Shown here piece after piece: positions 9,703 to 17,735 of a stretch of 64,000 nt of DNA; the first letter of the stretch is position 1, and the number at the start of each line of letters is the position of its first letter. This DNA comes from Pseudomonas tolaasii NCPPB 2192. Its GTDB lineage: Bacteria > Pseudomonadota > Gammaproteobacteria > Pseudomonadales > Pseudomonadaceae. The position numbers were made by a program, and so were the translations under genes. The stretch is taken from contig NZ_PHHD01000001.1 of NCBI RefSeq assembly GCF_002813445.1, forward strand, positions 4,402,001 through 4,466,000, given 5' to 3'. Under the pieces are notes generated by a model. The model saw nothing but the letters and a program-made list of their open reading frames with translations. It was not told the DNA's origin and did not search any database.

Positions 9703-12126
9703 TCAGAACGTGTATTTGAAGCTCGTCATGAAGTTACGCGGCGCTCCGTACACGCTCCAGTTGTCGGCGTAGGCGTAGTAGGTGCGGTCGAATACGTTGT
9801 TGACGTTGAGCGTGGCGCTCAGGTTTTTGCTGATGTCGTAGCGCGCCATCAGGTTGGTGATTGCGTAGCTGCCTTGTTCGAACTTGTGCAGGTCCATACC
9901 GGTCTTGCTCTGCCAGTTTACGCCACCGCCCACGGTGATTTTGTCCAGCATGCCGGGCAGACGGTAGCTGGTGAAGGTTTTGAGGCTGTTGCGCGGGCTG
10001 GTGGTCACGATACGTTGATCGTTGTCGTCGGTGCTGACGCTGTAGGCGTAGCCGGCGGAGGCCTGCCAGCCTTCGCTCAGTTCGCCGTTGAGTTCCAGCT
10101 CCACGCCTTTGGTGGTGGTGCCCTGGACCGAGCGATAGACGTCCGGATCACGCACGAACACCGCCAGGTTGTCCTGGTCGATCTTGAACAACGCCAGGCT
10201 GGCGTTCAGCTTGTCGTCGTTGAAACTGCCCTTGACCCCAACCTCATACCCGGTGCCTTCCTGAGGGTCCAGCGGCTTGCGGTTTTCGTCCTTGATGCCA
10301 TAGGCCTGCGGGTTGAAGATCTTGGTGTAGCTGGCATACAGCGACCATGTGCTGTTCAGGTCGTAGACGATACCGGCGTAAGGCAGGAAAACCCCGTTGC
10401 GGGTTTCCTTGCTTTCAGAGTTCTGGGTAGGGTCGGCGTAGGTGATCACTTTGTTGTTACGTTTCCAGTCAGTCACGCGGCCGCCCAAAATCAGTGCCGT
10501 GTCGTCGGTGACGTGGAAACGCGAGGTCAGGTAGGCCGCATACTGGTTTTCTTCGATGTAGCTCTTGCCGACCGTTGTGGTGTCTGGCCGGTTGGCGCCG
10601 CTGCCGTTCCATTTATAGATGTTGGGCACCGTGCCGTCATACCCGGTCCATGGGCCGAACCAGCCGCCATGGCTTGGGGTGTTTTCGTTGTACTGCGACA
10701 TGGTGACACCGGCGATCAGCTCATGCTCGCGGCCGAACAGGTTGAACGGGCCGGTGAGGTAGGCGTCGAGGTTGTTCTGGCGCGGTGTGCCGGACCAGCG
10801 GTTCGGGTACAGGTAGGCCCCGGCGCCGGTGGCCTGGTCGATATCACCGTTCATGTAGTTGATCAGCTCATCGAACTGGTTCTGGGTGTGGCTGACTTCG
10901 ACCTTGCCGCTCCAGCCGTTATCGAACTGGTGCTCGATGGAGGTGAAGACGTTGGTTTGTTTGCGGTCGTTATACGACCAATCCGGCGCGCTGTTGGCGG
11001 AGCGGCCGAAGTGGGTGCGGTTGCCGTTGCTGAAGAAGGTCTGGAAACCGGTGCGCAGCGGGTCGTTGACCTGGTTGTTGATGTAGCTGAAACCTACGGT
11101 CAGCATGGTCGCGTCGCTGAGGTCGAATTCGGAAATACCGTAGACCAGCTGCGAATCGGACTTCACCCGGTCGACCCAGGAGTTCTGCTTCTTGTAATCG
11201 ACCACCAGGCGACCACGGATGTTGCCGGCGTCGTTCAGCGGGCCGGAGACGTCGAAGCCCGTGCCGTAGCGGTCCCAACTGCCGGCTTCGCCGGTGATGC
11301 TGGCCTGGGCGTCGGCGGTCGGGCGCTTGCGGATCAGGTTGATGGTCGCTGAAGGCGTGCCCGAGCCACTGATCAGGCCGGTGGCGCCGCGCACCACCTC
11401 AACCCGGTCATACATGGCGGTGTTCTGGGTGGTGTTGTCCAGACGCGACGAGGTGGGCACACCGTCGATTTCAAAGTTGTTGATCTGGAAACCACGGGAC
11501 CAGTAAGTGTCGTTTTCCGCTCCCACGCCGACGCGCAATACCGTGATGCCCGGTGTGGCTTCCAGCACTTCGGTGAGGTTGGTGAGCTTTTGGTCATCGA
11601 GGCGCTGGCGGGTGATGACGGTCACCGATTGCGGCGTTTCCTTCTGGGTCAGGTTCAGCCGTGTCGAACTGCTGGAGGAGTACGCGGTGTAAGAACCGGT
11701 GCCTTCGGAGGTCGAGCCTGGCGCCATGCCGGAGATGGACACGGCACCCAGTTGCAAGGCGCCGGACTCGCCGGTGGCCGGCACCAGCGACACGGTGTTG
11801 TTTGTCATCTGAAACGTCATGCCGCTCCCCAGCAGCATGGTGCCCAGTGCCTGGCCCGGCTCCAGCGAACCCGATACGGCGCCCGACTTGAGGCCCTTGA
11901 TCGAATCCGGGCTGTAGAGAATTTCCAGGTTGGCCTGTTTCCCCAGTTGCTGCAGCGCCGTCGCCAGCGGTTGGGCAGGGATATCCAGTGCTACCGGGGT
12001 AGCCTGGGCTTGTGTGCCGCTGAGCAGCAACAGGGCCAACAGGGCGCCAGGCAGGACCGCACGCCGGGCGGGTTGTGGGCGGATCGCTTTTGCCAGCGGC
12101 GTTCGGGACAGGGTAGGGCTTTGCAT
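9703..12126 (-). CDS. fpvA: Ferripyoverdine TonB-dependent outer-membrane receptor FpvA
   Basis: An 807-residue receptor that imports ferripyoverdine across the outer membrane using TonB energy. After a basic N-terminus with a hydrophobic signal peptide (LPGALLALLLLSG) comes a secretin/TonB N-terminal signalling domain (LDIPAQPLATALQQLGKQA), the mark of a transducer receptor that talks to an anti-sigma factor. A plug begins around TQKETPQSVTVITRQ, and the beta-barrel ends in an aromatic residue (FKYTF), as outer-membrane proteins do. I chose the ATG at 12126; a TTG 13 codons upstream is also open but would only lengthen the leader. It follows pvdE in the same direction after about 115 bases. 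The partner regulators FpvR, PvdS and FpvI are not in this window. Convergent with the NRPS/hydrolase pair. Confidence 0.93.
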   Translation of the reverse strand: MQSPTLSRTPLAKAIRPQPARRAVLPGALLALLLLSGTQAQATPVALDIPAQPLATALQQLGKQANLEILYSPDSIKGLKSGAVSGSLEPGQALGTMLLGSGMTFQMTNNTVSLVPATGESGALQLGAVSISGMAPGSTSEGTGSYTAYSSSSSTRLNLTQKETPQSVTVITRQRLDDQKLTNLTEVLEATPGITVLRVGVGAENDTYWSRGFQINNFEIDGVPTSSRLDNTTQNTAMYDRVEVVRGATGLISGSGTPSATINLIRKRPTADAQASITGEAGSWDRYGTGFDVSGPLNDAGNIRGRLVVDYKKQNSWVDRVKSDSQLVYGISEFDLSDATMLTVGFSYINNQVNDPLRTGFQTFFSNGNRTHFGRSANSAPDWSYNDRKQTNVFTSIEHQFDNGWSGKVEVSHTQNQFDELINYMNGDIDQATGAGAYLYPNRWSGTPRQNNLDAYLTGPFNLFGREHELIAGVTMSQYNENTPSHGGWFGPWTGYDGTVPNIYKWNGSGANRPDTTTVGKSYIEENQYAAYLTSRFHVTDDTALILGGRVTDWKRNNKVITYADPTQNSESKETRNGVFLPYAGIVYDLNSTWSLYASYTKIFNPQAYGIKDENRKPLDPQEGTGYEVGVKGSFNDDKLNASLALFKIDQDNLAVFVRDPDVYRSVQGTTTKGVELELNGELSEGWQASAGYAYSVSTDDNDQRIVTTSPRNSLKTFTSYRLPGMLDKITVGGGVNWQSKTGMDLHKFEQGSYAITNLMARYDISKNLSATLNVNNVFDRTYYAYADNWSVYGAPRNFMTSFKYTF

Positions 12127-12174
12127 TGCTCTCGATGCTCCAGAAAAGTAGTGCGCAGTTTTCAAGTTTTGTTG

Positions 12175-12192
12175 TTAATGACAATTAGACGC
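12175..12192. promoter_or_regulatory. Possible Fur-box-like sequence upstream of fpvA
   Basis: TTAATGACAATTAGACGC in the pvdE-fpvA gap matches about 10 of the first 11 positions of the classical Fur consensus, but the second half is poor. No canonical TAAAT-N16-CGT box was found for fpvA in this gap, so iron control of fpvA may come through read-through from pvdE, or from a divergent promoter I cannot define. Confidence 0.25.
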
Positions 12193-12241
12193 ATCAACGT
12201 CCGAAACCCGGAAAAATAAATTCGCGCTTTGGCGCAATGCC

Positions 12242-13891
12242 TCAGGCCGGGGCCATTTCTGTCATTACGCGTCCCGCTTCCATGCGCACCAACTGATCCG
12301 CCACGTTGAAGTAACGGTCGTCATGGCTGATTACAATGATGGTCTTGCCCAGGCGTTTGAGGTCCGGCAACAGCTCGGTGTAGAAAATCCGCCGGAACGT
12401 CGGGTCCTGGTCGGCAGCCCATTCGTCGAACACCAGCACCGGGCGTTCTTCCAGCCAGGCGTTGACCAGCGCCAGGCGCTTGCGCTGGCCGGTGGAGAGG
12501 TCGGTGGTGGTGAATTTCCCGTCGAGTACGCTGACCTTGTGCGCGATTTCCAGGCGCTGCAGGTACGTGTTGGCGTCTTCGGGAATATGTTGGTCACCCT
12601 GCACCACGTCGTCGAACAGGTAGTAGTCGGCGAAGATGGTGGTGAACAGTTGACGGTAATCATCGCGGTTTTCGGCATTGACCAGATGCCCGTTGAGGCG
12701 CACCTCGCCCTGTTGTGGCGGGTACAGGCCCAGCAGCAATTTGATCAGAGTGGTTTTGCCGCAGCCGTTTTCACCTACGATGAAGATGATCTCGCCTTCA
12801 TTGATCGTCAGGTTCACCGGGCCAAGGCGGAACGCGTCGCTGCCGGCCACCGGCGGGAAGGCAAAGCTGACATCACGCAATTCAAGTTGCTGAACAGGGC
12901 TGGCCTTGGTGCCTTTGTCGGCCAGCATCAAATGCGGCTCGGGTGAAGAAAACTGCTCGGACAGTTCGGCGATCCGGCGAAACGCGATTTGCGCACGGCT
13001 GACAATCGGCAGTGTGCCGATCAGATGCTCCAGCGGGCCTTTCATGTACAGCAACACCAGCACGAAACCGCTCATCACGGTTTTGTCGGCGCTTGGCCAG
13101 AACGACTGCAGCGCCAGCGCCAGCCCGATCACCACGAAGAACAGCATCGAGCCGAATGTCTTGGCGATCACAAAGGTGTTGATCGATTTGATCTGGGTCC
13201 TGCAGATGAAGTCTGCGGTCGCCTGAATGCCCGAAACAAACATGCGCTGGCGGCGCGGGCGGTGAATGCGCAGCTCCTTGGCACCTTCAGCGATTGCGTT
13301 GTAATGCTTTTGCAGTTCGTCCTCGGCGTCGCGTGCCTCCATAAAGCCCTTGATGCCATGGCCCTGCGCCAGGTACTGGACGGCGGTGCCGATGATGATT
13401 GCCACCACCATCATCAGAAACATCGGCCACGAGAGCATGGCCAGGTAACCCAGGCAGCCCAGTGTGACGGTCATGGAAATGGCCAGCGGTGCAAAGGCGA
13501 AGGCGAAATCGCTGATGGTGTCCACGTCATGGGTGAGGACCGGAATCAGGCGATGGCTGCGGTAGCGTTCGATCTGTTCCATTGGCGCCGACAGTACTTT
13601 TTCACCCAGTTCCTTGCGCAGCCTGGCGATGATGTGCTGGCCGACATAGTTGGTGCCGATGTCCGAACAGATCGAGCTGAACAGCGCCAGCAGGCAAAGC
13701 CCGGCGAACAGCATGACGACACCCTGGGTCAGGCCGTCCTGTGCGTGCAGGGCGCTGTTGATGGTCGCCAGCAGCACCGTCACGCTCAGGCCGCCGACCA
13801 TGCCGAGTACGACCGAGAGCGTGACAATGAGGCGAAAAGGCTTGAGCAACACGAGCAGTTCGTGAAGGGCGCCGCGTGGAGGTTGGTTCAT
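12242..13891 (-). CDS. pvdE: Pyoverdine precursor ABC exporter PvdE
   Basis: A 549-residue half-transporter with a fused membrane domain and ATPase, matching PvdE of pyoverdine loci, which moves the acylated ferribactin precursor from cytoplasm to periplasm. The first roughly 300 residues hold about six hydrophobic helices (for example TLSVVLGMVGGLSVTVLLA). The ATPase has Walker A GENGCGKTT, the signature LSTGQRKR in place of LSGGQ, and Walker B VLVFDEWAADQD, the form common in cyclic-peptide/siderophore exporters. A perfect PvdS box lies upstream, so it has its own iron-starvation promoter even though pvdO precedes it in the same direction. It works upstream of PvdM, PvdN, PvdO and PvdP, all periplasmic. 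Confidence 0.95.
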   Translation of the reverse strand: MNQPPRGALHELLVLLKPFRLIVTLSVVLGMVGGLSVTVLLATINSALHAQDGLTQGVVMLFAGLCLLALFSSICSDIGTNYVGQHIIARLRKELGEKVLSAPMEQIERYRSHRLIPVLTHDVDTISDFAFAFAPLAISMTVTLGCLGYLAMLSWPMFLMMVVAIIIGTAVQYLAQGHGIKGFMEARDAEDELQKHYNAIAEGAKELRIHRPRRQRMFVSGIQATADFICRTQIKSINTFVIAKTFGSMLFFVVIGLALALQSFWPSADKTVMSGFVLVLLYMKGPLEHLIGTLPIVSRAQIAFRRIAELSEQFSSPEPHLMLADKGTKASPVQQLELRDVSFAFPPVAGSDAFRLGPVNLTINEGEIIFIVGENGCGKTTLIKLLLGLYPPQQGEVRLNGHLVNAENRDDYRQLFTTIFADYYLFDDVVQGDQHIPEDANTYLQRLEIAHKVSVLDGKFTTTDLSTGQRKRLALVNAWLEERPVLVFDEWAADQDPTFRRIFYTELLPDLKRLGKTIIVISHDDRYFNVADQLVRMEAGRVMTEMAPA

Positions 13892-13933
13892 GGAAGACGG
13901 TTCCTTGGGTCGCAGAGGCAGATACCCTGTAGA

Positions 13934-13957
13934 ACGTCTGGTCGCGTGCTTAATTTA
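13934..13957 (-). promoter_or_regulatory. PvdS (iron-starvation) promoter of pvdE
   Basis: On the minus strand this reads TAAAT, 16 bases, CGT: an exact match to the iron-starvation box used by the ECF sigma factor PvdS. It lies about 43 bases upstream of the pvdE ATG. Confidence 0.85.
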
Positions 13958-13960
13958 GAC

Positions 13961-13981
13961 GGCCGCCGATTAATGGCGGCC
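13961..13981. other. GC-rich hairpin between pvdO and pvdE
   Basis: GGCCGCC and GGCGGCC arms with a 7-base loop, directly upstream of the pvdE box and just after pvdO. No U-run follows in the pvdO direction, so it may attenuate read-through from pvdO or protect the 3' end rather than act as a classical terminator. Confidence 0.5.
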
Positions 13982-13998
13982 GAGGAGGGCAGGCTGTT

Positions 13999-14871
13999 TC
14001 AGAGGTCGCGCACGACGCGAAAACCGATCCAGTCCCCGCGTGTCTGCGGGTAAATGTTGTTGCGGTTGCCCGAGCGCGAAAACACCGGTGCCTCGCCCCA
14101 GTCGTTGCCGCGAATCTGATAGGACTCGCAGTTCGGCTCCATCCAGGCGCTGCCGTCGGTGGGCGCACCGATATAGTTGGGGTGCTCGCAGTCGGCCACC
14201 CGTTCGTAGACGTTGCCGTGCATGTCATACATGCCGAACGCGTTCGGCGGGTAGCTGCCCACCGGCGACGAGTAGCTGTATCCGTCCGCCGGCCCGTAGG
14301 TGTTGGCGTGCTGGGCGATGCTGTAGCCCTTGCCTTCGTCGAACGGGAACGGGAATGGCCCGGTGGACCCCGCGCGAGCGGCATATTCACGCTGGGCTTC
14401 GCTGACCATGTGGTAGCGCTGGCCGGTTTTTTTCGAGAGCCAGGCCACGTAGGCCTTGATGTCGTCCATGTCCATGCACACCGCCGGCTGGCGCGGGCCT
14501 TGCGGGTAGCGAGGCTTGCTGGCGATGCACTCGCGGCCAGGGCGGTCGTCGCCGTTGGCAATCTTGACGCCGGTCTGGCGGATATAGCTGTCCCATTCGC
14601 CGGCCGTGACGTGGAAGCGGCTCATGGCGAAAGGTTTGGCAAAGGTCACGTCGTGCATCGGGCCTTCATCCGGCTCGCGGCCGACTTCATCTTCCGGCGT
14701 GCCCATGGTGAAGGTGCCCGCAGGCAACACCACCATTTCCGGGCAGTCCTTGCAGTCTTTGAACACCTTGCCGGGTTGCGGCGTGGCGGCCTGGGCGAGG
14801 CCCGGCAGCAGTGCGCCGCACACGGCGGTCAAGGCCAGGGCGGCCAGGGGTTTGAGTCGGGATGGATTCAT
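13999..14871 (-). CDS. pvdO: PvdO, formylglycine-generating-enzyme-like pyoverdine maturation protein
   Basis: A 290-residue periplasmic protein with a Sec-type signal peptide ending near GLAQA. The rest is an FGE-sulfatase (SUMF1) domain: EMVVLPAGTFTMGTPEDE near the start, SEAQREYAARAG in the middle, and the family C-terminal pattern MYDMHGNVYERVAD... GFRVVRDL. PvdO is known to be required for oxidation of dihydropyoverdine, the last step of chromophore formation. It lies 82 bases after pvdN in the same direction, in the order pvdM-pvdN-pvdO-pvdE seen in other fluorescent pseudomonads. No PvdS box was found directly upstream, so transcription from the pvdM promoter is likely. Confidence 0.94.
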   Translation of the reverse strand: MNPSRLKPLAALALTAVCGALLPGLAQAATPQPGKVFKDCKDCPEMVVLPAGTFTMGTPEDEVGREPDEGPMHDVTFAKPFAMSRFHVTAGEWDSYIRQTGVKIANGDDRPGRECIASKPRYPQGPRQPAVCMDMDDIKAYVAWLSKKTGQRYHMVSEAQREYAARAGSTGPFPFPFDEGKGYSIAQHANTYGPADGYSYSSPVGSYPPNAFGMYDMHGNVYERVADCEHPNYIGAPTDGSAWMEPNCESYQIRGNDWGEAPVFSRSGNRNNIYPQTRGDWIGFRVVRDL

Positions 14872-14922
14872 GTGGGCATCTCGTTCAAGTAAAAAAGGTG
14901 CATCATTCCAGCGGCCATTCCC

Positions 14923-14937
14923 TTGTGGCGAGCGGGC
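14923..14937. repeat. REP half-element fragment in the pvdN-pvdO gap
   Basis: TTGTGGCGAGCGGGC is the head of the GTGGCGAGCGGGCTTG-class REP found intact elsewhere in the window; the rest is missing here. Confidence 0.5.
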
Positions 14938-14953
14938 GCGTCATGCGCGCTCA

Positions 14954-16225
14954 TTACAGCCGCGCGGTCAGCAAGGTCATGAAGCGCTGGATTTCCTCGG
15001 TGCTGTTGAGCAAACCCGGCGCCGTACGAATCACCGGGCCGACATCGCGGTCCACCGCATCGATGACCACCCGGTTTTTCATCATGTAGGCCGCCACTTC
15101 GTCGCTGTTCTGGCCCTTGACCCGGAAGAAGGTAAAACCGGCCGACAGCTCAGGGCTGCGCGGTGTCACCAGCTCGATCTGCGGGTGGGCCAGCAGCTGG
15201 TTTTTCAGCTCGGTATTGAGGGCGTGAATCTGTGCCTGCACCTGTGCCTTGCCCAGTTGCAGATGCAGCTTGAAGGCTTCGTCGGCAGCCCAGCGATGCT
15301 CGAAAGTGTGGTAGCCGCCGGGCGTCATGGTGGTGGCGAAACTGGTGTCTTCGGAGAAGGTCGGCACCATCGGCGTGACGTATTTATTCTCGCTGTCGCG
15401 GGCGCAGACCAGCCCGGTACCGCGCGGGCCGAACATCCATTTATGGGTGCCGGCAATGAAGAAATCGCAGTTCATCGCCGGGAAATCGAGGTTTTCCACG
15501 CCGAAGCCATGCACGCCGTCGACCACATACAGAATGCGGTCCTTGTCGTCCCGGTTGCGGTTGTGTTCCTCCACCAGTTGCCCTATTTCACTGATCGGCA
15601 GCTTCACACCACTGCCGGACTGCACCCAGGTCATGCCCAGCACGCGGGTATTGGGGCGGAAATTGCGTTTGATATTGCCCAGCACTTCGTCGACGGAGAC
15701 CTTGGCGGCATTCTCGAACAGGCTGATCCGGCGCACCTGGGTGCCTTCCTTTGCAACACGAAAGTTCAGGCTGAACTCGGTTGCATAGTGCTCGTGAACC
15801 GTGGTGAGGATTTCCTGGTCGGGCCGCACCTTGATGCCGCCATAGATCATCGCCAGGCCTTCAGACGTGCTGCCGGTGAGGGCGATCTGTGCCGGTTTGG
15901 CATCCAGGTAGCGGCCTGCCCATTCGCGCACCTGGCCTTCCCGTTTCCAGGTTTCCTGCAGGTCCCAGTCCATCGCCAGGCCCGGGTTTCGGTCGATTTG
16001 CACGCGGTAACGCTCGATGGCGTCGCGCACCGGTTTGGGGTGCGAGGCGATGAGGAAATTGGAGAAGTGCAGGTAGTCCGGGTCCTGGTTGAACAGTTGT
16101 TTCAGGCCCGCCCACGGAGTGGCGGCGGGTGTGGCGGCGATGGCCCGGGAAGACAGGGCGGTGCCCAGCGGCAGGCTGGCGACAAGCACGCCTGCCTGCT
16201 TGAGAAACGTACGGCGGTCGGTCAT
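14954..16225 (-). CDS. pvdN: PvdN, periplasmic PLP-dependent pyoverdine side-chain enzyme
   Basis: A 423-residue fold-type I, class V aminotransferase-like protein. The start ATG at 16225 gives a twin-arginine signal (TDRRTFLKQAGVLVASLPLG), and an AAGTGAG purine stretch lies upstream; the open frame extends further but without family similarity. The PLP lysine is probably Lys262 in AGTHKWMFGPRGTG. In P. fluorescens PvdN converts the chromophore-bound glutamate side chain to the succinamide form, after Tat export as a folded holo-enzyme. It lies 19 bases after pvdM and is co-transcribed with it. Confidence 0.95.
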   Translation of the reverse strand: MTDRRTFLKQAGVLVASLPLGTALSSRAIAATPAATPWAGLKQLFNQDPDYLHFSNFLIASHPKPVRDAIERYRVQIDRNPGLAMDWDLQETWKREGQVREWAGRYLDAKPAQIALTGSTSEGLAMIYGGIKVRPDQEILTTVHEHYATEFSLNFRVAKEGTQVRRISLFENAAKVSVDEVLGNIKRNFRPNTRVLGMTWVQSGSGVKLPISEIGQLVEEHNRNRDDKDRILYVVDGVHGFGVENLDFPAMNCDFFIAGTHKWMFGPRGTGLVCARDSENKYVTPMVPTFSEDTSFATTMTPGGYHTFEHRWAADEAFKLHLQLGKAQVQAQIHALNTELKNQLLAHPQIELVTPRSPELSAGFTFFRVKGQNSDEVAAYMMKNRVVIDAVDRDVGPVIRTAPGLLNSTEEIQRFMTLLTARL

Positions 16226-16244
16226 GGACTCACTTCGCATCGGA

Positions 16245-17600
16245 TTAGCGGTTGGCCAAAGGCTTGGCGGCTTTTTGTACCTGGTCCCACACCCGCAGGA
16301 AGTTGCCTCCCCACAGCTTGGCAATGTCGGCTTCGGAATAGCCGCGCTGAATCAGCTCGGCGGTGACGTTGCGCACCTCGCCGACATTGTTCCAACCCTG
16401 GATGCCGCCTCCGTCGTTGAAGTCCGATGCGATGCCCACGTGGTCGATGCCGATCTTGCGCACCGTGTAGTCGATGGCGTCGCCAAAGTCCTTGAGCGTG
16501 GCCTTGGGTTCCTCTTCGAGAATGGCGTACAGCGCGCTGGCGTACTGGCCGAACTTCTGTTCGGGCCAGGCGGCGATGATCGCATCGCCCGGCATCAGCG
16601 CCATGGCCAGGTTCGGCAGCGGCGGCAAATCAAAACGTGCACGCAGGGCGTTGAGCTTGTCCTGGGTCGGCTGGCTCAGCGGGCGCAGATAAGCCGGGAA
16701 ACCCACCACCTGAACCACGCCGCCACTGTTCTTGATCAGTTGCATTTCCTTGTCGGTGAGGTTGCGCGGGATGTCTACCGAGGCGCGCGGCGCCGAGTGC
16801 GAGGCGACCATCGGCGTGCGGCTCAACTGCGCGACTTGCTCCAGGGCCTTGGTCGACATTTGCGACACATCGATGATCACGCCGAGGTCATTCAGGCGGT
16901 GCACTGCCTGCTGGCCGATGGGCGACAGGCCTTCCAGGGCGTCAGTGGTGTCGTTGAAAAACGGCAGCGGGCGCGACGAGTCGGACCAGGCGTTATTGCC
17001 GATATAACTGAAGCCGAACATGCGCATGCCGCGCGCGGTCCACAGGTCCAGTTGGTTCAGGTCATTGCCCAGCGGGTAGGCGTTGAGCATGCTGATGAAA
17101 ATCGCAAATTTGCCCTCGCCGTGCAGGCGGCGGAAATCGTCCGGGGTGTAGGCGATGCCGACCTGGTTGGGGTAGTCGCGCACCATGCCGGAGATGATTT
17201 TGTAGCGCACTTCCTGCTCGTGGCGGGCCTCTTCGACAAAGCCTTCGGTGGGTTTGTGCGGCGCATTGGCACCGCTCCAGATTTCCGGCCAGCCGAAAAT
17301 GGTCAGCGCCGCCCCCGACAGCCGCCCGCGGCTGGCCTTGGCCAGGTCGAACTGGCCGCTGCCATCCTTGTCGGCCTCGTTGCCTGCGGTGCCGAAATCC
17401 AGCGGTACGGTGATATGGCTGTCGAACGACAACAAACGGTCCTGCATTTCATTGGCTTGCTTGATCACCTCCAGCGGGTAGCCGGCGTTGCCCTTGAACC
17501 AGTGATCCCAGACCAGAAAGCCAGCCCCGGCGCACACGGCCAATGCCAGCGGCAGGCCCAGGTACAGCGCCTTTTTCGAACGTGGTTTTGTCATTGCCAT
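16245..17600 (-). CDS. pvdM: PvdM, membrane-anchored dipeptidase-like pyoverdine maturation protein
   Basis: A 451-residue member of the renal dipeptidase family (metal-dependent amidohydrolase fold). It has a short basic N-terminus followed by one hydrophobic helix (ALYLGLPLALAVCAGAGFLVW), so it is anchored or secreted to the periplasm. Family features are the early SFDSHITVPLDFG, MVASHSAPRAS in the middle and HVGIASDFNDGGG near the end. In P. fluorescens PvdM is needed for PvdP-catalysed oxidation of ferribactin. First gene of the minus-strand pvd operon, with a PvdS box 35-58 bases before its start. It diverges from pvdP. Confidence 0.94.
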   Translation of the reverse strand: MAMTKPRSKKALYLGLPLALAVCAGAGFLVWDHWFKGNAGYPLEVIKQANEMQDRLLSFDSHITVPLDFGTAGNEADKDGSGQFDLAKASRGRLSGAALTIFGWPEIWSGANAPHKPTEGFVEEARHEQEVRYKIISGMVRDYPNQVGIAYTPDDFRRLHGEGKFAIFISMLNAYPLGNDLNQLDLWTARGMRMFGFSYIGNNAWSDSSRPLPFFNDTTDALEGLSPIGQQAVHRLNDLGVIIDVSQMSTKALEQVAQLSRTPMVASHSAPRASVDIPRNLTDKEMQLIKNSGGVVQVVGFPAYLRPLSQPTQDKLNALRARFDLPPLPNLAMALMPGDAIIAAWPEQKFGQYASALYAILEEEPKATLKDFGDAIDYTVRKIGIDHVGIASDFNDGGGIQGWNNVGEVRNVTAELIQRGYSEADIAKLWGGNFLRVWDQVQKAAKPLANR

Positions 17601-17634
17601 CTCAGTCAGTTGAGGCCTTAGCTATCAGGGAGGA

Positions 17635-17658
17635 ACGAGCGATGACCGGGGAAATTTA
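17635..17658 (-). promoter_or_regulatory. PvdS (iron-starvation) promoter of pvdM-pvdN-pvdO
   Basis: On the minus strand an exact TAAAT-N16-CGT box ends 35 bases before the pvdM ATG. Confidence 0.87.
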
Positions 17659-17676
17659 GGCGGGCGAGGGTGGCGG

Positions 17677-17700
17677 TAAATTTTTCAAGGCTGCAAACGT
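17677..17700 (+). promoter_or_regulatory. PvdS (iron-starvation) promoter of pvdP
   Basis: On the plus strand an exact TAAAT-N16-CGT box ends 35 bases before the pvdP ATG. It stands 18 bases from, and divergent to, the pvdM box. Confidence 0.87.
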
Positions 17701-17735
17701 TCTAGCTCTGATCAAGCCGTTTCCTAAGGTAGACA

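Noticed and set aside
9874..11352. 492-codon plus-strand open frame
   Set aside because: It is the reverse of fpvA; its Val/Gly/Asp-rich sequence has no domain signature and no start context.
12127..12165. TTG start for fpvA, 13 codons upstream of the chosen ATG
   Set aside because: The ATG at 12126 already gives a full signal peptide; the extension adds a polar segment that the secretion signal does not need.
12190..12225. PvdS box for fpvA
   Set aside because: The -35-like element reads TTTAT instead of TAAAT at the right distance from a CGT. One exact box is needed to be convincing, and three exact boxes exist nearby for comparison.
13961..13981. Rho-independent terminator for pvdO
   Set aside because: The stem is strong but no U-run follows on the pvdO strand; listed only as a hairpin.
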